From assembly GCA_013423325.1 (NCBI GenBank), contig BLJB01000058.1, forward strand, positions 58,165 to 122,164: 64,000 nucleotides of DNA. The letters are read 5' to 3'. Shown here in pieces: positions 23,992 through 34,179 of this stretch (position 1 is the first letter of the stretch; each line of letters starts with the position of its first letter). A model generated the notes under the pieces. That model was given only the letters and a program-made list of their open reading frames with translations. It was not told the origin of the DNA and searched no databases. The translations under genes were made by a program, and so were the position numbers. This DNA comes from Usnea hakonensis (Eukaryota; Ascomycota; Lecanoromycetes; Lecanorales; Parmeliaceae).

Positions 23992-26823
23992 TCAAGCAGC
24001 CTCAGCCTTTCGCTCCTCGTCATTATCAAGACGTTTCAGGATCCCCCCCAACAGAATCTTTTCGTACAATCGATCCTCGTCACCCTCAATCCAGGGAACG
24101 GTGTCCACCATCTGTACAAGTAAGATCTTAGCATATTCCCAGTTTCGAGCAAGAAGCACCAGATAACTCACATCTCTGTCTAAATCATACTTTGTTTGCA
24201 AATCATTATCCAAGCTATCCAGAAAACCTTTGGCTAATTTCTCGTTCCCAACCTGAACAAACTGTATACCCACTTGGAGAGGAGGTGCATCGAGCTGTGC
24301 CAAGATTCTCGCATACTTCACGACCACAGCTTCCACGTCCTGGCCGGGAGAGGGTTCGCCGTCTGTGATGACAATGAGATTTAGGCCTTTGATGTGCCTA
24401 TTTTTCTTGTACTCGTAGATGTATTCATTCAGCTCTATGACTAAGGAATCGGCAGTGGGCGTTGATCCTTCCGGTTCCAGATTGTCAAAAAGACTCATGA
24501 CCTTTTCCGCCGAGTCTAGATTCAGTCGATCCTTATCTTCACAGTAGTTGTTGAAAAAACGGACATCTACACCGTTCCTATCGTATCTGACAGCGATCGA
24601 AGCGATATGTGCCATTAACTTCTTCGTCGTGGTCCACCTTGGTCCATACATTGAGTCCGAGTCATCAACGAGGAAACGCGTGTCGTAGCCTTTAAGTTTT
24701 GCAAGCGTTCGTTCTGCATTTCGTGGACGACCTCTGAATGGCTGTGTGGTCTTCTCGATCAGGGTCTCGCGGATAGCGTTCAAGACGAGGCTTAGCAACT
24801 TTTCCTGCTCCGGCAGCTTTGCAGCGCCTGTGTAGTCTGTCTCACGTTCTAACAAGAGGTCTGCTAAGCCCGCATCGTGTAGCGAAGCATTAAGTCGACC
24901 TGTGTATTGAGAGTCTTCCTTGAGGTAGGCACATTTGATATTCCAATCTTGTCGAATGGTGGCAAACTGTTCGGATTTTTTCGAAAGATCCCTGGCTCTA
25001 GAATCAAGGTGCTTGTAAGACTTCGGATCGGGGTATCCTTGAAGCGCCACATGGCCCTCAGGTAAGATTTTGGTGAGATTGGAGTATTCGAAAGGTTCAG
25101 GTAGTGCAACGAAGAAGCACGCTTCAATTCGGTTTTGGAAGTTTGGTATGCCGAATCCAAAGTTGATGGTCTCAATGACAAGATGTTGGACCAGATATCC
25201 ACCTATTCCATGACCAATGAATATCAGAGGCCTTGCAGGGACTTTGATGCGAGCTTTTTCGAGTGCTCGAAATAGATCTCCAGGTGCGCTTTCAATCTCA
25301 CACTGCGGATCATACCAAGCAGATGCACTCCATCCATAGGTCATGACACGTGGAAAGATGCCGATCGCTTCGAACTCTTTAGGTAGACTTTCACGAGCCC
25401 AAGCAGTCTCGTTTAGTGATGCTGCAACTGGAATTGAAAAGCTATTGATGGGATGGCCATAAGCTCCGTGAATAAGGACTACATCAGCTGTGGGCTCCCT
25501 ATGGGAGCCTTTGGTTGATGAATAGATACACGTCAGTCCTTTAAATTTGTCGTCAATCAAAAGTTGTTGCCCGGTTCGTTGGTGCCGCAAACCACTCCGT
25601 GGGTGGAACTCTAGGTCAACAATTCTCATCGCCTTATCAGCAACATCGATGTCGGCGAATGTGATCATCATACTCAGACTTGATCCTGACACGAGCTTGG
25701 GGCCAATGTTTTGAATAGACAATCTTTCAATAGAACGGTCTTTGAACCAATCGATCAAATCAGGATTGTTCGTTGGGTCTGGCAGATTCAAGATCCGCAA
25801 ACTCTGTGACCCTTTTTTATAGTTGCTCTTTGGCCTTGCCGCTAGGGATGAAGTATCGCTCTGAAGGCGCGGCTGAGGCGGAGGCTCTGTGCGAACCGAT
25901 TGCATCTTGGGCCCCTGACAAGGATACAGGAGCGGTGTCAGATCTGTTGCAGGGCACTCGTGGTCCGTCAGACGGGTCAGCTTGGGTGTGAAATCGAGAT
26001 CTCGTTCCCACACAATAAAGGCATGATCCAGCGACTGCGCCGAGAATGTCTGGTGCCTTTCCCAATACAAGTACGCACAACGTTCGAGCTCTCTTGTCAA
26101 CGTGCTAGTGAACGAGTTCCGTGCCACGCCAGTGGCTTCTGTCTCTTTGTTAGACGCACCTAGCATCCAATTATCGCCCTTGCCGTAATTCCTAGCTGCA
26201 AGAGTTGCGAAGCAGCAATCCAGGATGAGAAAAACATCCGCAGGGGATCCAAGCAGCGGGCCTTGAACACTATGCCAATCTAGCGAGGGCGAGTCCCACT
26301 TGCGCTTTCCGGACCAAATGCATTCTTGGGCGCTACCTGCAGCGTGTCCAGCGTAATACAAGATCAATAAATCTTCATCTGTTGCGCCTCTGCGAAAATC
26401 TAGCAGACGGATAGCGAGACGGTCTTCTGGATCCTCATTTGGGATGCTGTAGCGTTGTGTATGATAATTGTAGCCTTTAGGATGGGTCGAGCTGAAAACA
26501 GCGTCCAACTTGGCAACCTCGTCATCTACGCCGAGGTCTTCATCCTCCCACTGTACAAGCAATACTTGGACATTACGATACTTTGACAACGGCCACCCTT
26601 TGTACCATTTCCGATTGGCGCTATCCACTGGTTCTTGTATATCCTCCTCTTCTGGACTAGCCGTTGAACTTCCCCGCACAACCCCGATTGGATGGGTAGC
26701 TTGCCTACGTCTTGGAAGCCCTAGATGGCTCCCTTGAATCGGTGGTGGATTGAACGAATGCGCCGCCAGCTGTTGGTCAAGCTGCGCTTGAGCCGGCGGG
26801 TCGTAGGGCAAGGGGGACTCCAT
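23992..26823 (-). CDS. Caspase-like / pseudo-alpha-beta-hydrolase / vWA fusion protein
   Basis: Multidomain protein of unknown role. Exons 26823-24172 and 24111-23992 (minus) give 923 aa; the 60-nt intron is in frame, so an unspliced reading gives 943 aa. Residues ~70-300 are a caspase-like (C14) fold with the His of YYAGHAAG (H160) and the Cys of FLILDCCFA (C203/C204). Residues ~340-410 (RILNLPDPTNNPDLIDWF) look like a small alpha/beta domain, perhaps RRM-like (weak). Residues ~445-690 resemble SesB-type alpha/beta hydrolases (VVLIHGAYGH, FIGHGIGG), but the nucleophile Ser is Gly539. Residues ~710-885 form a vWA domain with the MIDAS motif DDSDS (720-724), STPTADSL and ITDGE. No signal peptide or membrane segment. 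Caspase and SesB-like domains also head fungal NLR-type proteins, so a role in death or non-self signalling is possible, but unproved. Confidence 0.85.
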   Translation of the reverse strand: MESPLPYDPPAQAQLDQQLAAHSFNPPPIQGSHLGLPRRRQATHPIGVVRGSSTASPEEEDIQEPVDSANRKWYKGWPLSKYRNVQVLLVQWEDEDLGVDDEVAKLDAVFSSTHPKGYNYHTQRYSIPNEDPEDRLAIRLLDFRRGATDEDLLILYYAGHAAGSAQECIWSGKRKWDSPSLDWHSVQGPLLGSPADVFLILDCCFATLAARNYGKGDNWMLGASNKETEATGVARNSFTSTLTRELERCAYLYWERHQTFSAQSLDHAFIVWERDLDFTPKLTRLTDHECPATDLTPLLYPCQGPKMQSVRTEPPPQPRLQSDTSSLAARPKSNYKKGSQSLRILNLPDPTNNPDLIDWFKDRSIERLSIQNIGPKLVSGSSLSMMITFADIDVADKAMRIVDLEFHPRSGLRHQRTGQQLLIDDKFKGLTCIYSSTKGSHREPTADVVLIHGAYGHPINSFSIPVAASLNETAWARESLPKEFEAIGIFPRVMTYGWSASAWYDPQCEIESAPGDLFRALEKARIKVPARPLIFIGHGIGGYLVQHLVIETINFGFGIPNFQNRIEACFFVALPEPFEYSNLTKILPEGHVALQGYPDPKSYKHLDSRARDLSKKSEQFATIRQDWNIKCAYLKEDSQYTGRLNASLHDAGLADLLLERETDYTGAAKLPEQEKLLSLVLNAIRETLIEKTTQPFRGRPRNAERTLAKLKGYDTRFLVDDSDSMYGPRWTTTKKLMAHIASIAVRYDRNGVDVRFFNNYCEDKDRLNLDSAEKVMSLFDNLEPEGSTPTADSLVIELNEYIYEYKKNRHIKGLNLIVITDGEPSPGQDVEAVVVKYARILAQLDAPPLQVGIQFVQVGNEKLAKGFLDSLDNDLQTKYDLDRDVSYLVLLARNWEYAKILLVQMVDTVPWIEGDEDRLYEKILLGGILKRLDNDEERKAEAA

Positions 26824-28425
26824 GGCTATCTGGGAGCAAGGCAGGTAAGATATCCTCTTTGTTTGCTTTACGCTGATACCCGCGCTTCTTCAGGATACTG
26901 CGAATCTCAGCGAACTCTGCAATATGCTCTCAACGGATTCGGGGTAATAGGGCGACACCTCCACGGCGAGGTCCAACTCAATATTTATATATATATCTGC
27001 TTGCGCTCAAGGTTCGAGTTGCCGATAGAGCACACTGGACCGTCCACAGTATCCTCGAGGACTGTGGCCATCCACGATGCGCGCCGGTGAAGTCATTGAA
27101 GCTTGAAGTGTAGCCTTGTCGGACCTGCCCGAGCCAATCGTCCAATCAGCGTTGATCAAATTGAGCCGCATATTCGTATTACAATTGACAAACGTAGGCT
27201 CCACAATCTAAGTCAGCCTACACATGAATGAATGTTTTCGGCAATTGATGAAGATGATTGCGACCTCCTACAGCGTATCTGAAGGCTACCCCAGCAGCGC
27301 TTCTCAATTGCCGTTACTCGTCAGAAACATGCAGATACGTAATCCTCCGAACCACTTACGGCAACAGTTCGGCGACAAGAAAACTGGGCACTCCACTCCT
27401 GCAGGAACATATGGACATTAGCCAAACATAGTCTATCATGACTCTGGGCCCAAGTCTTGTGCAGCCAAGCCGGGTCCTAACAGGCCACCAACTACCTTTG
27501 TCGTAAAGATTTGTGTCGAATCATTACTTTCGGCTCCTTCAACTTCAGCACTAGATTCCCAACTGATCGGATGGATACTCAAGAAATGCTTATGACACTA
27601 CTGTTTCTCTGAATGGAATACATGTACAGTCATTACTAAGCCTTGCAACCCGAATTGTCCGTGTTCATTGTACGAAAACTTGATTGACGAGAGCTTTCGT
27701 CCTACAGATGACTTGTTAGGTCAAACCTAGGGATGTTTGCTCACCTTAGCCCATCCGCTGGAGCCGCCCCACGCGTACAAGCTCATTTTCAACTACGGGT
27801 CCACATGTAAAAGCTGCTGTTAGGGAGCCTGATTAAGGGCTGGAACCTCAAGTTCTTCATCGAGCACACTGAAGCAGTGGCTGTGAGTGCTTTCCCCCAG
27901 CGCCAATCCTGACCGCTATTCGCCTATGCCTGTCCAAATTCAATCTGGTGATGTATCGAAAACAGGAGAAGGATGAGAGTAAGAGATCCCTGTCAATATC
28001 GAGTGTCTGATTACTGACTCTAAACGTACATCGAAGTGTCTGCCCTGACAGTGACGTCATATTCTTGCCGTGGGCATTTTGAATGCGGGGCAACTACACT
28101 GGCTCACACACTATAAGTAACCTAATCAACTGCGACTACTTTAAGCCGGCCAATCAACAGGGATTGCTTCTCATCCATTCAGCTATCTAGGGTAGTTTCA
28201 GCTGCATTGATTGGCGTCACAAAGCTACCGAAGGATGTGACTAAAAGATTCCTTCGCGTTTTATCAGATGGAGCCATCAGCTAAAGTAATCTAGGAAAAA
28301 ATGCCAGCTTCATCCCATGTTTTTCTTCGCGACAGTTGCCTATCATCTCTACCACCTCTAGCCATTCTGCTTGCTGTTATAGTCTATCTCTTTTCTTGCT
28401 GGCCTCTACGATTGCCCCAGCCAGC
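26824..28425. other. Intergenic, divergent promoter region
   Basis: A 1.6-kb gap between the caspase/vWA gene (minus) and the permease (plus). An AT-rich TATATATATA tract sits near 26983-26996, about 165 nt upstream of the caspase/vWA start codon. No gene is supported. Confidence 0.55.
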
Positions 28426-30680
28426 ATGGACCCAACCAAAGATGAACTCGTCTTTGCACAGTCTGGCGTCCACGAACTACCCGACGTCACTCCAGGTGAC
28501 ACTTCGGAGAAGCTGGGCAACGAGTGGGACCAGCGCGGCATGGTACGCCTGGGCAAGAAGCAAGAGCTGCGTCGCGAATTCCACTTTTTCAGTATAACAG
28601 GCTATGCTATGATATTGGGATGCTCCTGGGAGTTTGCCTTGATGTGAGCGCCTTGACACAACGTGATATATTTCAATATGTCAAATTGAACCGCGAAAAT
28701 CATATGCTGACGGCATCTCCTACCTAGCAATGTGGTACTGACCTTGTCCAATGGTGGAAAGGCCGGCACTATATACATGTTGCTGGTAGCCATCTGCGGT
28801 CTATTCTTCGTCTGTCTATGTGGGTTAGAATATTCTGGGTACCAGGTTCCAATTGACGGCTGATACCCCTGAAGCTATGGCAGAGATGGCGAGCATAGCG
28901 CCTACAGCGTAGGGCAGATCATTGTTCGTCTTTGGTCTTGATTTCCGCTGACACACCTGCGCCGTAGAGGAGGGCAGTACCATTGGTAAGACCATTCCTG
29001 TGCCAAGTCACAGAACCTTCCACTCGTGCTGACCTCCTACCTCCTTCCTCAGGACCTCTGAGTGTACGTTTAGTTGTATCTAGAAGCACTTTTTGCTGCC
29101 AAACAGCCACTGAACTATGCACCAGTTGCACCATCAAAGTACCAAAAGATCCTCTCGTTCAGTGTTGGCTTCTTCTGCGTTCTAGGTTGGCAGACCAGTC
29201 TAGCGGCGACTTGCTTTGTGAGTAAAACTCGTTGTCCATTCTGACACGATTATAGCTAAACCCAATCTTCAAGGCGTCTGCACAGCAGATTACTGCCCTG
29301 ATCAGCCTGAGCAATCATAGCTACGAGCCGAGTCAATGGCAAACTGCTTTGCTTTCTTGGGCGATCTTACTCCTGGCTATCTTCGCCAACACCGTACTCT
29401 TCCGGAAGTTGCCTCTCATTCAAGGCATTGTGACATCGATCCACATTCTTGGCTTCTTTGCCTTTGTTATCGTGCTTTGGTGCGTAATCTGACACCGACG
29501 CCTGCAAACCGCAATCGAAACCATAGAAGCGCGCTGATTGATTTCACTGCGAATAGGACCATGGCCCCCCAGGGTACTGCTTCATCTGTATTCACTGAGT
29601 TTGAATCAAACGGTTGGCCTGCCACGGGGCTGGCTTGTCTTGTCGGACTGAACGGACCCATACCGTACCTAAGTGGTGCCGACTCGAGCGTCCATTTGGC
29701 CGAAGAGCTAAAGAACTCTGCTTGGAGACTTCCTCGATCCATGTTGGTTACTGCAATCACAAATTACATCACCTCTTTCATTGTTGTTGGTGCGTTCTCC
29801 TTGATCTTTACTTTTTCAAACACCATACACTGAATCAGAACCAATCTCAGTCACTTTGATGTTCTGCCTTGGCGATATCGAGTCCGTGGTCGAGTCGCCT
29901 ACGGGTCAACCGTATATCGCGGTCGTCCTTAACGCAACGCACTCCGTTCCCGCCGCAAAGGTACTTGTAGTTGTTATCCTCATTCTCGTAGTGTCATGCT
30001 CCGTCAATGGCGTCACGACAACTTCGAGGCAGCTTTGGTGAGCCAAGCGGAATTATGTTTCTACCCGCCCGTAGGAATTTTGGCTAAGCTCAGACCTAGG
30101 TCGTTCGCGCGTGATGGTGGTCTCCCGTTTAGCTCTTGGCTTTCGCAGGTACGCCCCGGATTAGATGTGTGAGTATTTGGCAGCACTGCTGAAAACGTCC
30201 AACTGATGGAGCAATAGTCCGGTCAATGCAATGGCAGTTTCTATGGGTTTCACCATCTGTCTCACGGCCATCGCAATCGGAAGTGAGGTTGCATATGGAA
30301 TCTTTGTGTCTTTGAACGCCTCGGGTCTGCTCACGAGCTACATCATCTGCATCGCATGTGTGTTCTGGTCGTGCTTTGCATTGAGTTCTTACTCACATGT
30401 CACAGGTGTCCTCCAAAAGCGACTTCGCGGCGACAGGCTCCCAACTTCTCGATTCAGCCTTGGCAAGGCTGGCAACGCAATCAACATAATAGCGCTGTGC
30501 TTCCTCATAGTATTCTGGATATTTCAATTTTTCCCGGCTGCTCCAAGCCCGGCGCCGAGCGAAATGAATTGGAGCTGCGTGATATGGACAAGCGTCCTCG
30601 TCTTCTTCATGACCTACTACGCATTTTGGGGACGGCACAATTACGTAGGACCTATCGCTTATGTTAAAAGTGAGGTATAG
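28426..30680 (+). CDS. Choline/GABA/amino-acid permease (fungal ACT family)
   Basis: APC-superfamily plasma-membrane transporter of the fungal amino-acid/choline group (Uga4, Hnm1-like). Eleven exons: 28426-28643, 28728-28819, 28875-28908, 28968-28985, 29053-29063, 29126-29217, 29274-29479, 29557-29789, 29851-30037, 30100-30168 and 30218-30680; product 540 aa. Two are microexons of 18 and 11 nt. All phases agree and the joined product reads SMAEMASIAPTAGGQYHW, then TSEFAPSKYQKILSF and SVGFFCVLGWQTSLAATCF, the canonical TM3-TM4 region. Later hallmarks are GWPATGLACLVGLNGPIPYL, HLAEELKNSAWRLPRSML and SRQLWSFARDGGLPFSSWLS. Cargo cannot be decided from sequence; choline, GABA and polyamine carriers all share these motifs. 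Confidence 0.92.
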
Positions 30681-31216
30681 CGAGGGATCTCAAAAGAGAA
30701 TGTAATCTGCGACCAATCTGTCACCAAAGACAACCTTTCCAGGGGCAAGGGAAATTAGATAGGGGGCTAAGTGGGTGCGTCGCAAGGCAAAAAACTTCGA
30801 GACCTCTCCGTGCACTTAAAATGTAGCACTCTCGATCTGATCATAAGAAATACGGTGGAAGGTAGTGGTATATCGTACTTATAAAGTTCCCATTCAGACA
30901 ACTCCTTCGTGGAAATTAAATGGCTGACCACGGGCCGACTTTTCCCCGTTAATTGGGAGGGGTTAAGGCTTGGCAACAGTTTTTTCGCCAAGCTTGCATC
31001 TTCCCCCATAAGTTCTGGGCGGGTTTCCTGCTCGACTTCGAAGCTTCCAAAAATCTGTGGCCTACCTAGGCTGTCTACAATCAACCCGATTTGCATGTAC
31101 AAGACGATGCTGATCATCTATCATACTCCATACCATCGGAAAAGCCGCTTATGTTCACTCAAAAATCTTTCAAATGAAGTGAACGCACTCTTAATTGACG
31201 CTTCTGAAATCCCAAC
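30681..31216. other. Intergenic
   Basis: The 3' flank of the permease and promoter of the Rag GTPase gene. Nothing else is recognisable. Confidence 0.55.
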
Positions 31217-32380
31217 ATGAACAACCTTAAGAAACCCCAGAAGAAGAAGGTCCTTCTGATGGGCAAGTCTGGATCTGGTAAATCTTCCATGCGTAGTATC
31301 ATCTTCAGCAATTACGTCGCAAAAGATGTTCGCCGCCTGGGTGCTACGATAGATGTGGAGCACAGCACTGTCAAGTTCTTAGGAAGTCTAATACTCAATC
31401 TGTGGGATTGTGGGGGGTATGAGTCCATACCTACATTCTTCCATGCGCCTCTATCTTCTGTGCTCTGTGGTGAACGATGTGGCTAATGCGCATCAATGAC
31501 ACAGCCAAGACGCTTTCACAGAAACCTACCTTACATCGCAGAAGTCTCAGACCTTTAGCGATGTGGGTGTACTAATATACGTCTTTGACGTTGAGTCCCG
31601 TTCCTTCGAAGGCTCCAATCCCCGCGATCTTCTTACCTACACAGCCGTCGTCTCCGCCCTGGCTGAATACTCCCCTTCCGCCCACGTTTTCGCCCTCGTC
31701 CACAAAATCGACCTCGTGCAAAACGTATTTAGAGACCAAGTGATTCAGGACCGCACCATTGCCATCCAGGAATACAGTGGGGTGTTCAGCAAAGGCTTGA
31801 AGGTATATGGCACAACAATATGGGATCAGAGCTTGTACAAAGCGTGGGGGGATATTGTGAAATCTTTGGTCCCGAATTTGCACATCATAGATGGTTATCT
31901 AAACGATCTGGCCCAAGAAACAAGTGCTGAGGAAATCATACTATTTGAGCGAGCAACGTTTCTTACCGTCACCAACGTTACAAGCGAATTAGGGGAGCGA
32001 AATCCGTATAGTGATCGCCAGGAACGGTTGAGCAATGTCATCAAGACGTTTAAGCATTCACTTTCGTGAGTCTGGACTCTTGCCTTATTTCGCTTCGAGG
32101 CTGACCAAGGGCCGATAACAGGAAGTATACCCATTCGTCAACAGCGTCCCACCCGTTCTCAGAGATCGCCATCAAGGCACCACGGTTTAACCTGATCCTG
32201 GCCCGACTGACAAATAATACCTACGTGCTTGTTATTCTGCCGCCTGGAGATTTGGAGATCGAGTTGTCGCGGTTCAATATTATGTCTGCTAAAGATCGAT
32301 TTGTTGAGTTGGATATTATGGGATGGGCAGCAGGAGAACCCGAGCGGAATCCGAATGGGCGTGTTAAAGATGGGCGCTGA
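31217..32380 (+). CDS. GTR1: Rag-family small GTPase Gtr1/RagA
   Basis: Vacuolar-surface GTPase of the EGO/Rag complex that signals amino-acid sufficiency to TORC1, working as a heterodimer with Gtr2/RagC. Three exons (31217-31416, 31505-32065, 32122-32380) give 339 aa, close to yeast Gtr1 (310 aa). The G1 loop is MGKSGSGKSSMRS, the G2/G3 region DVEHSTVKFLGSLILNLWDC followed by GGQDAFTETYLTSQ, and the G4-like motif VHKIDLV. The roadblock-like C-terminal half follows (IAIKAPRFNLILARLTNNTY). The first splice restores the G3 motif CGGQDAF. It is encoded once here, next to an amino-acid-type permease. The assignment to Gtr1 rather than Gtr2 rests on the HSTVKF and DAFTETYL segments. Confidence 0.93.
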
Positions 32381-34179
32381 AATGGATCTGGTGGGGGGAT
32401 CATTGAACGATTTCTCGAAGACAAGTCCGTCTGAGTGACACGCACTCTATGGGTTCGGCCAGGTCGCAACCGAAGGAGCCCGCGTCAGATTTCGATCTAT
32501 CCGTTTCCCAGCTCCAAACCGCATTGCGGTAAGTACAGTCTGCGTGTCATCTAGGCTCAACGCAACCTTGGCCACACCCAGTCTCCCACGGCCCTCGTTC
32601 TCTGGACATAGGCTTCTCTTTTCCAGTACCAGCCATACAGCAATCGCGTATCACGGCGCCAAAAATCACAAACCGGAATCGGTTTTCGAAGCCTACGTCA
32701 TCCTTTTGATGGGTCTGGCTGGTTCCATCTATGGCTTCCATACAGCTCCAAGGGGGGTCCTGCTGTAGTCCACGGTCACAGCTGCCATTTCGATATCTGC
32801 ATGTCCATCACAATTTTCGTCGTTGTGTCATTGCTCAGCGATATGAACGCACAGCAAGAGACGGCCTCAGACAGTTTGGTGCAACGCCACAAATTATACA
32901 AAACTCTCAGAAGAGACGACCGTTGTTGATATGTATAGGTCTGTGGCGAACATTCCAATCCTCAGCTCATAAACACCACGGCCATCCAAATCAATGGTCA
33001 GCTTTCCGCGCCTCTCACTGAATACTCGCAAAGCCGTCACCAGCCATACTTCCCCTTTATCTCGAGGAAGGCGAGTTCCTTCCACAACAGAGCCGACATG
33101 AGTTTCCCCAGATCTCCAAACTTCTCCTCGTGCGCAGGCGATAGATGGTACGACTTAGGACCCATGAACGGCGCATCGCAAGTCAGAGGGCTATTAGATC
33201 GATGAAAAAACAGTGATCATTAGGCCAGCGAAATGCAACGCAGGAAGCGACAAGGCGAAAAAGGGAAAGAGGAACGCTTGTGTGCTTGATTCATGATTTA
33301 TAATTCTCACATCCATCCATCCATCCACACACACCCAATCTCCCTCTTCAATAGCCTCAACACCTATACCCACTTTCCACCCTTCCCCTGCATCCTTCCC
33401 CAGCATTCACATCCGCCCCACCCACAGCACACCCCACCACCCTCCGCGACCAACCAGCTCGGAACGCGAGTGAGAAAAGCTGTCTGGCGGGCGTTGCTAG
33501 CGCGTAGTATGGCGCTGGGAAGAGGATGAGAGGGCGGAGACGGGAGAAGGCGGGAGGCGGATGCGGGGAAGAGGGGGGGGGGGAAGGGAGGCTGAGAGTG
33601 TTTAATTTGAGAGAGGAAAGATTAAGGAGGTTTAATTTGAAACAGCAGGGAACTATCACTATTCTAGGAAGGATACACATCAAAAAACCCCCCCTAGAGA
33701 AATATATCCACTCACCACCCAAACACCAACGACCTCATTCATCCGTCTTCCCATCCATCGTAATTCCTTCCAATCCATCCAAATACTCCTCCATCGTCTG
33801 AAACAAGAAACAAGGATATCGCAACAAACCTTTCTTTCTTTGTCCTAGAGTTCCTCAAGACAGCGAGCGGACTGTGAAAAGAGGTTTCAGGTTCCTTTGG
33901 ATTCCTGGGTGGGTGTATTTTCAGGAAGTGCGAAGGGGGGGTTGGGGGAGGGGGTGATGGGATTATGGGAGGTGCGAGTTTTACATACTTGGAGGGTGGG
34001 AAAGTAGTGGGGCTGAAGGGGAGGGAAAAGGGGGGCTAAGAGATGGATATAGGTAAAGTAGGTAAGGTAGTGGCTAGTAGGTCGGGAGTACGGTGGGTGG
34101 TACATCAAACTCATCGAAAAAAAAGCGTGTCCGCATCCCCTACACATCTCCCCCAGAAATGCGACTCCCCCTCCCTTCC
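32381..34179. other. Intergenic with unresolved open frames
   Basis: About 1.8 kb. An ATG at 32449 opens a plausible first exon (MGSARSQPKEPASDFDLSVS) with a GTAAGT donor at 32529. Two overlapping open frames follow to 32768 and ~32929, each with a hydrophobic stretch, but no splice set gave a recognisable protein. From 33290 the DNA is low-complexity, with CATC-type repeats and a G run near 33579. Confidence 0.4.
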
